NCBI GenBank assembly: GCA_022791775.1 | Contig: JAAVZT010000013.1 | Location: forward strand, 1-62,620 | Length of the DNA: 62,620 bases | From: Bacilli bacterium | GTDB taxonomy: Bacteria; Bacillota_I; Bacilli_A; RF39; UBA660 | Direction: 5' to 3' | Part shown: positions 16,979 to 24,630 of the stretch, piece after piece | Layout of the letters: every line of letters begins with the position of its first letter | How positions within the stretch are numbered: the stretch's first letter is position 1 | Notes under the pieces: generated by a model | What the model saw: the letters and a program-made list of their open reading frames with translations, nothing else | Told to the model about the DNA's origin: nothing | The model's database searches: none | Position numbers and translations under genes: made by a program

Positions 16979-17341
16979 CTATTTTAGTTGATTAAATATT
17001 TCTTCCAAAGGTTTTATTTTCGATTGGTTGTGATAATTTGGTAGAAGATGAAGGTGAACATGTTTTATTTCTTGAGATGTACCATAATTCATTTGAAGTG
17101 TCATGCCCGTTTTGTTTAATTTCGATAATACAGTGTTTGTCAGTTCTTCGGTAACCTTTTTCATGTGCAGTAGTGTTTCATTGTCTAAATCAAAATAAGT
17201 TTCCACATGTTTTTTGGGAATAAGTAAAGTGTGTCCATTACAATTTGGATGAATATCTAAAAAAGCAATTACTTTCTCATCTTCATAAATAATTTTACTT
17301 GGAATTTCTTTTTGAGCAATTTTACAAAATAAACAATTCAT
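16979..17341 (-). CDS. HIT-family nucleotide hydrolase/transferase
   Basis: The 120-residue protein begins CLFCKIAQKEIPSKIIYEDE and ends with the histidine triad HVHLHLLP (H-x-H-x-H). The Cys pair at residues 3 and 6 with the later triad is typical of the HinT branch, which hydrolyses AMP-lysine-type phosphoramidates. It is divergent from cotE. Confidence 0.93.
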   Translation of the reverse strand: MNCLFCKIAQKEIPSKIIYEDEKVIAFLDIHPNCNGHTLLIPKKHVETYFDLDNETLLHMKKVTEELTNTVLSKLNKTGMTLQMNYGTSQEIKHVHLHLLPNYHNQSKIKPLEEIFNQLK

Positions 17342-17402
17342 AATTTTCTCTCCTTTTCTTTATTTTAACACATAACGCTTAGATTTTGCTTCGAAATTTT
17401 GA

Positions 17403-17430
17403 AACATATCTAGGATATTTGCATAGATTA
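17403..17430 (+). promoter_or_regulatory. Candidate sigma-K-type promoter of cotE
   Basis: AACA (17403-17406), a 15-nt spacer and CATAGATTA (17422-17430) match mACm ... CATAnnnTA. AGGAGG begins 4 nt later, the same geometry as spoVIF. Confidence 0.5.
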
Positions 17431-17446
17431 AATTAGGAGGTATTCT

Positions 17447-17971
17447 ATGGCAAGTTATAAAGAGATCGTTACCAAAGCGGTGATTGGAAAGGCTAAGAAA
17501 ACCACAACTTCAAGTTTTTCTTTAACTCCTAATGAAAGACCTGATACGGTTCTTGGTTGTTGGGTGATTAATCATAGTTTTCAAGGTCGAAGTCGGGGTG
17601 GCGCTATTATCATTGATGGAGAGTTTGATGTAAATGTTTGGTATTCTTATGAAAATGATACGAAAACAACGGTAAGTTCTTCGAGGTATCAATATAGTGA
17701 TCGAATGAATATTCGTTTGAAAGATGATAGTCCATTGACTGATTCTTCGGAAATTTTAGTACGAAGTTTAAAACAACCAACGGTGACGAATGTAAATGTC
17801 GATAATGGGGTTGTTAAATTAGATATTGAAAAAGAATTAGGGGTAGAAGTAGTTGGAAATACAAAATTAAAAGTTCCAGTGGAAGATTTAGAAGATGAAT
17901 ATGATGAAATATATGATGAAGATGATATGAATGAGTCTTTAGAACAAGTAGATGAAAATTATTTAGATTAA
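17447..17971 (+). CDS. cotE: Spore coat morphogenetic protein CotE
   Basis: The 174-residue protein aligns by eye with Bacillus CotE over its length. It has YKEIVTKAVIGKAKK at the start, PDTVLGCWVINHSFQ, FDVNVWYSYENDTKT, the LKQPTVTNVNV block and EVVGNTKLKVPV, then a strongly acidic tail (EDEYDEIYDEDD). CotE assembles the outer coat around the forespore after SpoIVA has laid the base; spoIVA is also in this window. It is a single-gene unit with its own terminator. Length matches B. subtilis (181 aa). Confidence 0.93.
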   Translation: MASYKEIVTKAVIGKAKKTTTSSFSLTPNERPDTVLGCWVINHSFQGRSRGGAIIIDGEFDVNVWYSYENDTKTTVSSSRYQYSDRMNIRLKDDSPLTDSSEILVRSLKQPTVTNVNVDNGVVKLDIEKELGVEVVGNTKLKVPVEDLEDEYDEIYDEDDMNESLEQVDENYLD

Positions 17972-17977
17972 TGAAGC

Positions 17978-18006
17978 GTCAACCAAAAAAGGTTGACACG
18001 TTTTTT
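17978..18006 (+). terminator. Terminator of cotE
   Basis: Stem GTCAACC/GGTTGAC with an A6 loop, then six T at 18001-18006. Confidence 0.9.
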
Positions 18007-18050
18007 CTCTCATGATATGATGAATGAGATATCAGAAAGGAGCAATTATT

Positions 18051-18329
18051 ATGGCAGTTAAATTAAGATTAAAAAGAATGGGTTCTAAACAAAAACCATT
18101 TTACCGTATTGTTGCTGCAGATGCTAGAAGTCCAAGAGATGGTAAGTTTTTAGAAACAGTTGGAACTTATGATCCAATTAAGGGTGCTGATGTGGTTACT
18201 TTAAAAGAGGATCGTGTATTATATTGGATGCAAAATGGCGCATTACCAACAGATACCGTACGAAGTATTTTAAGTAAACAAGGTATTATGAAAAAATTTG
18301 CAGAGTCTAAAGTAAAAGCAGGGAAGTAA
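18051..18329 (+). CDS. rpsP: 30S ribosomal protein bS16
   Basis: A 92-residue S16 protein ([20 protein letters not shown], then [13 protein letters not shown]). Start: ATG 18051 follows AGAAAGGAG; in-frame upstream codons only extend into the leader. Its stop shares one base with the khpA start (TAATG). Confidence 0.97.
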   Translation: MAVKLRLKRMGSKQKPFYRIVAADARSPRDGKFLETVGTYDPIKGADVVTLKEDRVLYWMQNGALPTDTVRSILSKQGIMKKFAESKVKAGK

Positions 18330-18571
18330 TGGATTTAGTTCTTTATTCAGAATTTGTAATAAAAAATATTTGTAAAAATCCAAATGTTGTAAAAGTGAAA
18401 AGTACGCAAGAAGATTCTGTGACTATTTTAGAAGTTATGGTTTCGGAAGCAGATATGGGTTCGGTGATTGGAAAGGCTGGTCGAGTAGCTCAATCTCTTC
18501 GTGTTTTGATTCAAGCTTATGCATATTTACATGATCTTGGAAAGGTACGAATTAATATTGAATCATTTTAA
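18329..18571 (+). CDS. khpA: KH-domain RNA-binding protein KhpA
   Basis: The 80-residue single KH domain has the GxxG loop in SVIGKAGRVAQSLR. KhpA pairs with KhpB (Jag) to bind many RNAs and affects cell division and translation in Bacilli. It is coupled to rpsP by TAATG. The usual following genes rimM-trmD are absent here. Confidence 0.93.
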   Translation: MDLVLYSEFVIKNICKNPNVVKVKSTQEDSVTILEVMVSEADMGSVIGKAGRVAQSLRVLIQAYAYLHDLGKVRINIESF

Positions 18572-18630
18572 AATGATTCTTTTTATTTTAATTTTATATT
18601 TTTGTGATATGATTAAAATAGGTGACTAAT

Positions 18631-19023
18631 ATGAAAAAGAAAAAAAGTGGCTTTACTTTGATTGAGTTATTAGCAGTGATTGCCATATTAGGTATTTTAG
18701 CAACGATCGCTACGACGAGTGCGATAGGGGTATCTTTAAAGTTAAAGCAAAAGATGTATTGTGAGAAATTAGATTTTATTGAGAATGCTGCTAAGCAATA
18801 TGGAAGTGATATGTTAGATAGTTTAAATACGACAGGTATTACGTTATCGTTAGGAGAACTTGTTAATCGAGGAAAGTTAAAAGCTGATCAAAATGTAGCG
18901 GGAAGTTATATTATAGATCCGCGGGATAATTCTTCAATGGATCATATTACTGTGCGTATTTATTTAAAAAATAAGCGAGCTTATGCGCATGTGAATGTAG
19001 ATCGAACGATTTGTGAGCGTTGA
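18631..19023 (+). CDS. Prepilin-like protein with type IV N-terminal methylation motif
   Basis: A short basic leader MKKKKSG is followed by FTLIELLAVIAILGILATIA, the class-III (type IV prepilin/pseudopilin) signal with Glu at +5. PilD/ComC would cut between G and F. The remaining 100 residues have no strong hydrophobicity and two Cys (C38 and near the end). No other pilus or com genes are adjacent. The start ATG 18631 follows AGGTGAC. It could be a pseudopilin of a competence or secretion system elsewhere. Confidence 0.88.
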   Translation: MKKKKSGFTLIELLAVIAILGILATIATTSAIGVSLKLKQKMYCEKLDFIENAAKQYGSDMLDSLNTTGITLSLGELVNRGKLKADQNVAGSYIIDPRDNSSMDHITVRIYLKNKRAYAHVNVDRTICER

Positions 19024-19079
19024 TTTGCAACGGTTTTATAAGTGTGATAGAATAATTTATTTAGAAAGGGGAGTTTTTT

Positions 19080-20387
19080 ATGAAACAAACCGTGTGTTTA
19101 ATTGGGAGACCGAATGTTGGAAAAAGTTCGCTCTTTAATCGTTTGATTAAAGAAGATCGTGCTATTATTATGGATGTTCCTGGTATTACAAGAGACCGCA
19201 TTTATGGAACGGTACAATATCAAAATAAATCCTTTTTTTTGATTGATACTGGAGGATTGGATTTAGGACACCAAGATTTTAAAGAGGATATTTTTGTACA
19301 AGCTAGTTTTGCGATGGAAGAAGCCGATACTATTTTGTTTATTGTGGATGGGACACAAGAATTAAATGAAAATGATTATCGAATTCGAGATTTATTAATG
19401 AAAAGTCAAAAACGAGTGATTGTGGTTGTAAATAAAATTGATAATTTGAAGCGAGAAGATCAAATTTATGCCTTTTATGAATTGGGATTTGAGACAGTAC
19501 TTGGAGTGTCTGCAGCTCATAAAAGAGGTTTAACTGAATTATTAGAAGAGATTACTCAAAATTATCAGGAGCAGGCGGAGGAAGAGGAAGAGATCTGTAA
19601 GTTTTGTTTAATCGGTCGACCGAATGTGGGAAAGAGTAGTTTGATGAATGCTCTTTTAAACGAGGAAAGAGCGATTGTAAGTGAGGTAGCTGGTACTACA
19701 AGAGATGCTGTTGATACCCGTTTTACTTATCATAATGAGGATTATATTGTTATAGATACGGCTGGAATACGAAAAAAAGGACGTATTTATGAAGAAGTGG
19801 AAAGATATAGTTTACTTCGTAGTATGAAAGCTATGGAGCGCAGTGATGTCTGTGTCTTAGTAATTGATGCGGAAGATGGAATCAAAGAACATGAAAAACA
19901 TATTGTATCAATGGCTATTGAGCTGGGAAAAGGAATTGTAATTGTGGTAAATAAATGGGATCTTGTAAAAAATCCTGATCAAGAGATCAAAAATTGGAAA
20001 GAAAAATTATTTTATGAATTTCAATTTTTAAGATACGCTAAGATTGTGTTTTTATCTGCTTTTACCAAAAAAAGAATTCATACATTAATGCCAGAAATTA
20101 TTGCTGCTTATGAAAATAATCGAAAATATATTATGACAAGTCAATTAAATAATGTCATAGAAGAAGCCGTAAAATTGCATGAGGCACCTTCTTATAAAGG
20201 GAAACGTTTAAAGATTTATTATGTTGCACAAATGGATGCGAAACCTCCCAAATTTGTATTTCATGTAAATAATAAAGGCTTGGTTCATTTTAGTTATGAG
20301 CGTTATTTAGAAAATAAAATTCGAGAGAATTTTGATTTGACTGGAACACCGATTTTATTAAAATTTAAAAATAAAAGTGAAAAATAG
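19080..20387 (+). CDS. der: Ribosome-assembly GTPase Der (EngA)
   Basis: The 435-residue protein has two tandem GTPase domains, each with GRPNVGKSS (residues 8-16 and about 178-186). Each also has its own G3 (DTGG, DTAG) and G4 (NKID, NKWD), followed by the C-terminal KH-like domain. Der binds the 50S subunit during late assembly. Length is standard. An AAAGGGGAG site precedes the ATG. Confidence 0.97.
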   Translation: MKQTVCLIGRPNVGKSSLFNRLIKEDRAIIMDVPGITRDRIYGTVQYQNKSFFLIDTGGLDLGHQDFKEDIFVQASFAMEEADTILFIVDGTQELNENDYRIRDLLMKSQKRVIVVVNKIDNLKREDQIYAFYELGFETVLGVSAAHKRGLTELLEEITQNYQEQAEEEEEICKFCLIGRPNVGKSSLMNALLNEERAIVSEVAGTTRDAVDTRFTYHNEDYIVIDTAGIRKKGRIYEEVERYSLLRSMKAMERSDVCVLVIDAEDGIKEHEKHIVSMAIELGKGIVIVVNKWDLVKNPDQEIKNWKEKLFYEFQFLRYAKIVFLSAFTKKRIHTLMPEIIAAYENNRKYIMTSQLNNVIEEAVKLHEAPSYKGKRLKIYYVAQMDAKPPKFVFHVNNKGLVHFSYERYLENKIRENFDLTGTPILLKFKNKSEK

Positions 20388-20405
20388 ACCTTAACGTTCT
20401 ATTTT
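20381..20405. terminator. Shared terminator between der and the convergent gene
   Basis: AAAATAGA/TCTATTTT with a 9-nt loop, A-rich before and T-rich after; it can end transcription from both sides and overlaps the end of the minus gene. Confidence 0.75.
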
Positions 20406-20879
20406 TTTTATTGGGGTTTGTTCGATGATTTGTCGACCTTTTTCAACCATTTTTCGGGCTAGTTCTAGGTTTGCTTCGGAAGTGATATTGGAATATTTTG
20501 AAGCTAGATTTAATGAAAAATTTTCGTTTGTTTCTTGAAAATTATGATCTAGTATTGTTAATTTTCCACTGGCATCGTAAAATTCACCTTCATAGAAAAA
20601 AATAAAATGTTCTAAATTATCATATATTTTTCCACTTGGAAAAAGGAATTTTAGTATTTGGGCATATAGGGCACAATACCCATTTTGATAGTAATGAATG
20701 GCTAGATCTCCTTGTTTTTGACAAAAGTTAGCGATGTGTTTCCAATTTGTTTTTTTTGTTTGCTGATCTATAATTGGAATCCACCATATGTTTGATTCAT
20801 CAATTTCTGGGTAGTCTTCAAAATAGTATTCAAATATTATATTAATATTTTCAATTACATTTAGAATTTGACTGTTCAT
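20391..20879 (-). CDS. Protein of unknown function with a possible Cys-His-Asp site (162 aa)
   Basis: No family is recognised. The protein is soluble. In its middle it has GYCALYAQILKFLFPSG, then EHFIFFYEG, then FYDASGKL. This GxC-helix, H-strand, D order is what one sees in papain/transglutaminase-like folds, so a cysteine hydrolase or its inactive relative is possible; this is inference. The N-terminus is helical with acidic residues, and the C-terminus is a basic helix. GAGGTG lies before the ATG. It sits alone between der and murF on the opposite strand. Confidence 0.7.
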   Translation of the reverse strand: MNSQILNVIENINIIFEYYFEDYPEIDESNIWWIPIIDQQTKKTNWKHIANFCQKQGDLAIHYYQNGYCALYAQILKFLFPSGKIYDNLEHFIFFYEGEFYDASGKLTILDHNFQETNENFSLNLASKYSNITSEANLELARKMVEKGRQIIEQTPIKKIER

Positions 20880-20993
20880 CTAGGCACCTCGTTTCTAAAT
20901 TTAACATATTATATGATAGAAAACTAGAAATTAAAAGGCTTAAGTTGAAAAAATATATGATAAATGATACATTAAGAAGAGTGAGGCGATTGG

Positions 20994-22385
20994 ATGAAAG
21001 AGTTAACGGTTAAGGATGTCTTAAGGGAATGTCATGGAACATTATTAGTAGGAGAGAGAGATGTTTGCTTCAGAACCTTTTCGATTGATACGCGAACGAT
21101 TCAACAAGGTGATGTTTATGTAGGAATTTATGGAGAAAATGTAGATGGAAATCAATTTTTTGATCAAGCGTTTCAAAAAGGAGCCATTGCCTGTATTTTA
21201 GATCGTATTGATCTAAATTATATTGACATTACAAAATATACAAGACCAATTATTTTAGTGGAGGATTCTGTTTTGGCGTTACAACAACTTGCGACTTATA
21301 AAAGAAGTTTGGTTCAGATTCCAGTTGTTGCTGTAACAGGTAGTGTTGGTAAAACGAGTACGAAAGAAATGATCGCTTCTGTTTTAGAAACAAAATATCG
21401 GGTTTTGAAAACGCCGGGGAATTTAAATGGTCAGATTGGTTTACCTTTAAGTATTTTGCATTTAAAAGATGAAGAAATTATGGTTCTTGAAATGGGAATG
21501 AACGATTTTGGGCAAATTTCTATTTTAAGTAAAATTGCAAAGCCAACTATGGGAGTTATTACTAACATTGGGACTGCGCATTTAGGGTTATTAGGTTCTA
21601 GGGAAAATATTTTAAAGGCTAAGTTAGAAATTTTAGAAGGAATGCCACAACATAGTCCTCTTATTATTAATGCAGACAATGATTTGCTTTCTCCTTTAAT
21701 GTATCCCAATTATTCTATTTACCGTTGTGGAATTTTAGCCAAGGCTGATTATATGGCTGAACATTTAGAAATGGATTTTCAAACAACATCTTTTGTTTTA
21801 AAATGTCGAGATGAAAAGGAAAAGATTATTCTTCCCGTTATGGGAGAAGCTTTTGTCATGAATAGTTTATTAGCTGTTGCGGTAGGGGATTTCTTTCAGG
21901 TCCCTTTATCCGATATTAAAAAGGGATTGGAACATTTTCATATGGCCGATAATCGAATGGAATTTGTTTCTTTAAAGGATCATATGTTATTGATTAACGA
22001 TTCTTATAATTCGAATTATGAGGCTTTAAAAAGTGCTTTATCTGTCCTAGTAAATTGTGGATTTGGTCGTAAGATTGCTGTTTTAGGAGATGTATTAGAG
22101 TTAAATGAATTTGGTCGTGAAATTCATGAAAAAATTGGTCATTTGGAAGAAATTATGAAAATAGATGCTTTGTTTTTAAGAGGAGAAAATGCTTTTTATA
22201 TTAAAACAGGAGCTATGGATCAAGGATTCGATGAAAAGAAAATTTTCTATTTTTCCTCAAACGACGAATTAGAGAATGCTCTAAAAGCTTTTTTAGAACC
22301 AAATGATACGATTTTAGTAAAATCAAGTAAGGGAATGAAATTTAGTAAGATTGCTGAAAATTTAAAAGAAAGTTATTTGTTGTAA
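20994..22385 (+). CDS. murF: MurF, UDP-MurNAc-tripeptide--D-Ala-D-Ala ligase
   Basis: The 463-residue Mur ligase has an N-terminal MurF-type UDP domain (FRTFSIDTRTIQQGDVYVGI), the ATP loop GSVGKTSTKEMI (about residue 110) and EMGMNDFGQI. It also has NDSYNSNYEALKSAL in the C-terminal domain, and adds D-Ala-D-Ala to the peptidoglycan precursor in the cytoplasm. No ddl or mraY is next to it. The 3' end overlaps the convergent XRE gene by 13 bp. Confidence 0.95.
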   Translation: MKELTVKDVLRECHGTLLVGERDVCFRTFSIDTRTIQQGDVYVGIYGENVDGNQFFDQAFQKGAIACILDRIDLNYIDITKYTRPIILVEDSVLALQQLATYKRSLVQIPVVAVTGSVGKTSTKEMIASVLETKYRVLKTPGNLNGQIGLPLSILHLKDEEIMVLEMGMNDFGQISILSKIAKPTMGVITNIGTAHLGLLGSRENILKAKLEILEGMPQHSPLIINADNDLLSPLMYPNYSIYRCGILAKADYMAEHLEMDFQTTSFVLKCRDEKEKIILPVMGEAFVMNSLLAVAVGDFFQVPLSDIKKGLEHFHMADNRMEFVSLKDHMLLINDSYNSNYEALKSALSVLVNCGFGRKIAVLGDVLELNEFGREIHEKIGHLEEIMKIDALFLRGENAFYIKTGAMDQGFDEKKIFYFSSNDELENALKAFLEPNDTILVKSSKGMKFSKIAENLKESYLL

Positions 22386-22642
22386 CTTTCTTTTTTTGAA
22401 TCAATTCTTTTGTTTAAAATAATCCGACTTGGATCTGTATTGAAAAAATCTGTGATTTCTTTTTCTAGTAATTCGGCTAGATTACTTAAAAATTCTACGG
22501 ATACATTAATTTCTCCACGTTCTACACAAGCCATATATTTGGGATTTAATTTATATTCTCCGTAAAATTTTTCTTGACATAATCTAGATTCATAACGAAA
22601 ATATTTTAAATTACGACCAATAATTTTCTTTATGTCATCCAT
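22373..22642 (-). CDS. Small XRE-family regulator (89 aa)
   Basis: The protein has a helix-turn-helix at residues 4-60 with an atypical second helix (CQEKFYGEYKLNPKYMACVE) and ends in a charged tail. Start ATG 22642 has AAAGGG at a suitable distance; an upstream in-frame ATG at 22687 would add 15 residues without a good site. It is the first of five XRE genes between murF and spoIVA. It overlaps the murF end by 13 bp. Confidence 0.78.
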   Translation of the reverse strand: MDDIKKIIGRNLKYFRYESRLCQEKFYGEYKLNPKYMACVERGEINVSVEFLSNLAELLEKEITDFFNTDPSRIILNKRIDSKKESYNK

Positions 22643-22717
22643 TTTGTTTGCCCTTTCATTACTATTAATATACTTAGAAATTCTCATTCAAGTCTACCTA
22701 TCCAAAACTGCACAAAA

Positions 22718-22746
22718 TTGACTTTTTTCTTTGTATCCTTTATTAT
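22718..22746 (+). promoter_or_regulatory. Sigma-A-type promoter of the first small XRE gene
   Basis: TTGACT (22718-22723), 17-nt spacer, TATTAT (22741-22746); the gene starts 22 nt downstream behind AAGGAGG. Confidence 0.6.
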
Positions 22747-22767
22747 TAAAAGTCAAGGAGGATTGTA

Positions 22768-22977
22768 ATGAGGAGTAAAGTAAATGAACGCTTACAAAAT
22801 CTACGAATACAGCATGCGTATACGTATCAAAATATGGCTGATAAATTACATATTTGTAAAGCATTCTATTGGCAAATTGAACATAATAATCGGCGTGTAC
22901 AATATAAATTAGCGAAAGAAATCGCTGCTATTTTTCATTTAAAACCAGATGATATTTTCTATCATGCAACAAATTAA
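22768..22977 (+). CDS. Mini XRE regulator, copy 1 (69 aa)
   Basis: The whole protein is one helix-turn-helix domain: RLQNLRIQHAYTYQNMADKL, then FYWQIEHNNRRV and LAKEIAAIFHLKPDDIFYH. It is clearly paralogous to the 68-aa protein at 24348-24554 (same IAAIFHLKPDDIF end and YWQIEH turn). It lies 35 bp before spoVIF in the same direction, so cotranscription is possible, although spoVIF has its own candidate promoter. Confidence 0.85.
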   Translation: MRSKVNERLQNLRIQHAYTYQNMADKLHICKAFYWQIEHNNRRVQYKLAKEIAAIFHLKPDDIFYHATN

Positions 22978-22994
22978 TCTATTTTCATATATTA
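22968..22994 (+). promoter_or_regulatory. Candidate sigma-K-type promoter of spoVIF
   Basis: AACA (22968-22971), 14-nt spacer, CATATATTA (22986-22994); AGGAGG begins 4 nt later. B. subtilis spoVIF is known to be sigma-K dependent. The short distance to the Shine-Dalgarno leaves a very short leader. Confidence 0.5.
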
Positions 22995-23012
22995 TGATAG
23001 GAGGCTTTTTTT

Positions 23013-23255
23013 ATGGAGTTAGGAGATTCTTTTTTTAAAAAGGTGGAGAAAAAAACCAAGGTAAGTAAAGATACAATTTTATCATTAGCTAATAAATTAC
23101 AGCAGGGAAATATGAAGGACGAAGCCACTCTAAGAGAAATTATTCATAGTTTAAGTGGGATGACAGGCAAACCTGTATCGAAGGAACGAGAAGATAAAAT
23201 TGTGAAAACGATTATTAATGATCAAGTTCCAACTAATGTCGAAAAAATGTTTTAA
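23013..23255 (+). CDS. spoVIF: Stage VI sporulation protein F
   Basis: The 80-residue protein matches SpoVIF in its core: FFKKVEKKTKVSKDTILSLA, then LQQGNMKDEATLREIIHSL, KPVSKEREDKIV. In Bacillus it is a small mother-cell protein needed for full coat assembly and spore resistance, partly through GerR. Its placement inside a cluster of XRE regulators and just before spoIVA is notable. It is followed by a terminator. Confidence 0.9.
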   Translation: MELGDSFFKKVEKKTKVSKDTILSLANKLQQGNMKDEATLREIIHSLSGMTGKPVSKEREDKIVKTIINDQVPTNVEKMF

Positions 23256-23256
23256 A

Positions 23257-23283
23257 AAAGTAGCTTAGGGCTACTTTATTTTT
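23257..23283. terminator. Terminator between spoVIF and the convergent XRE gene
   Basis: Stem AAAGTAGC/GCTACTTT with loop TTAGG, A-run before and T-run after; it works in both directions and overlaps the last codons of the minus gene. Confidence 0.85.
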
Positions 23284-23705
23284 TGGATAAATTCCTCCAA
23301 AGGGATTTGATACTTTTTAGATAATTCGATGGCTGTCATGATTGTAATTAATGTTTTTCCACTCTCATAATTATGGATGCTGGATTGGCTTGTTTGAATG
23401 GTTTTGGCAAAATCTTTTTGACTTAGATTGTGACTTAATCGAATTAAACGAATATTTTTTGCTATAGTTTCATCTGAAATTTGAAGTTCTTTTTCTCTTT
23501 TAATGGGTACTTCGGATAAACCAGCTAAATAATCTAAAGATAATTTATACATATTGGCAACATCATTTAAGCGCTTTAAAGGAATAATATCTTTTCCACA
23601 TTCCCAACCACCATAAGTGGAACGATTTACTTTCAAAACTTCAGCAGTTTCTCGTTGCGTATTTGCTTCATAATCTCGTATATCTTTTATTTTTTTTCCT
23701 AACAT
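23271..23705 (-). CDS. Tandem-HTH XRE regulator, copy 1 (144 aa)
   Basis: Two helix-turn-helix domains are joined head to tail: residues 1-62 (TQRETAEVLKVNRSTYGGWE ... LDYLAGLS) and about 80-140 (LSQKDFAKTIQTSQSSIHNY ... IPLEEFI). The first half resembles HTH domains that precede sensing domains; here the sensor is replaced by a second HTH, so it may bind two half-sites. It is highly similar to the neighbouring copy at 23816-24241. ATG 23705 follows AAAGGAAAG; the TTG at 23738 is less likely. Confidence 0.85.
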   Translation of the reverse strand: MLGKKIKDIRDYEANTQRETAEVLKVNRSTYGGWECGKDIIPLKRLNDVANMYKLSLDYLAGLSEVPIKREKELQISDETIAKNIRLIRLSHNLSQKDFAKTIQTSQSSIHNYESGKTLITIMTAIELSKKYQIPLEEFIQKIK

Positions 23706-23733
23706 TTTTCTTCTTTCCTTTGTTATTAATTTT

Positions 23734-23779
23734 CGCAAAGAAAATAAAAAAATACGGATATGTGTGGGTTAAAGTAATT
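23734..23779 (-). promoter_or_regulatory. Shared 46-bp upstream element, copy 1
   Basis: It begins CGCAAAGAAA and contains GTGTGGGTTA; about 80% of positions match the element at 24266-24311, which sits at the same place before the paralogous gene. It is probably the promoter/operator of the tandem-HTH genes. Confidence 0.6.
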
Positions 23780-23815
23780 TTTGGTTTTTCTTAAAGTGCT
23801 AAGTTTTTATGTTCA

Positions 23816-24241
23816 TTACTTGATTAATTGTTCTAAAGAAATATGATAGGTTTTAGCTAATTCAATGGCATTCATGGTGGTGATCAAAGTTTTTCCGGTT
23901 TCATAGTTGTGGATACTTGATTGGCTCGACTGAATTGATTCAGCAAATTCTTTTTGACTCATCTTATAGCTAAGTCGAATTAAGCGGATATTTTTGGCAA
24001 TGATTGTCAAATCGATATCTATCTTTTTTAGGCGTTTTTCTTGTATTGTTGTTAATCCTGCTATGTAGTCAATGGTTACTTGGTAAAAATTGGCTAACTC
24101 GTTTAGTTTTTTTAGTGGTATAATATCTTTTCCACATTCCCAACCTGCATAAGTAGAACGTGCTACGTTTAAAAAGTAGGCTGTTTCTTTTTGCGTTTTT
24201 GCTTCGTATTCCCTTAAATCCTTTAGTTTTTCAAACATCAT
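23816..24241 (-). CDS. Tandem-HTH XRE regulator, copy 2 (141 aa)
   Basis: Same two-HTH layout as copy 1 and similar throughout: TQKETAYFLNVARSTYAGWE with GKDIIPLKKLNELA in the first domain, MSQKEFAESIQSSQSSIHNY with TGKTLITTMNAIELA in the second. The two copies are arranged in tandem, 74 bp plus a shared upstream element apart. ATG 24241 has AAGGA at 8-nt spacing; ATG 24250 overlaps that site. The duplication is old enough for clear divergence in the linker. Confidence 0.85.
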   Translation of the reverse strand: MMFEKLKDLREYEAKTQKETAYFLNVARSTYAGWECGKDIIPLKKLNELANFYQVTIDYIAGLTTIQEKRLKKIDIDLTIIAKNIRLIRLSYKMSQKEFAESIQSSQSSIHNYETGKTLITTMNAIELAKTYHISLEQLIK

Positions 24242-24265
24242 ATTTATCATCCTTGTTTTTATTCT

Positions 24266-24311
24266 CGCAAAGAAATTGAAAAAACTTGGAAAAGTGTGGG
24301 TTATAATAATT
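24266..24311 (-). promoter_or_regulatory. Shared 46-bp upstream element, copy 2
   Basis: See copy 1 at 23734-23779. This copy also lies about 40 bp upstream of the divergent mini XRE gene (ATG 24348), so one site could control both directions. Confidence 0.6.
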
Positions 24312-24347
24312 CAGTGTGCTATAATGTGTTTATATAAGGAGGAAGTT

Positions 24348-24554
24348 ATGAAAGAAACTTATCAGACGTTGCAAAAATTGCGATTAGAAGAGAATTATAC
24401 GTATCAGGATATGGCTGAAAAACTGAATATTAGTAAGTGCTATTATTGGCAGATTGAGCATAAAAAAAGAAGATTATATTATGATTTAGCCAAACGAATT
24501 GCTGCAATTTTTCATTTAAAACCAGATGATATTTTTTTTGATGAAATTGAATAA
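24348..24554 (+). CDS. Mini XRE regulator, copy 2 (68 aa)
   Basis: A single HTH domain, paralogue of the 22768-22977 gene: LRLEENYTYQDMAEKLNISK, YYWQIEHKKRRL and IAAIFHLKPDDIFF. Start ATG 24348 is preceded by AAGGAGG and by TATAAT at about 24321; the earlier in-frame ATGs lie upstream of that promoter. It is divergent from tandem-HTH copy 2 and 76 bp before spoIVA. Confidence 0.85.
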   Translation: MKETYQTLQKLRLEENYTYQDMAEKLNISKCYYWQIEHKKRRLYYDLAKRIAAIFHLKPDDIFFDEIE

Positions 24555-24630
24555 TGGTCGCGATAGTTTTAATTTGGTATAAAATAGTCTTTTCCATCAT
24601 AATCTTTGGTAGATTAGAAAGAGGTAAGTT

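Noticed and set aside
24577-24603. Sigma-E promoter of spoIVA (GTATAAAA ... CATAAT)
   Set aside because: The match to the sigma-E -35 and the spacing are poor in such AT-rich DNA; mentioned only in the gene entry.
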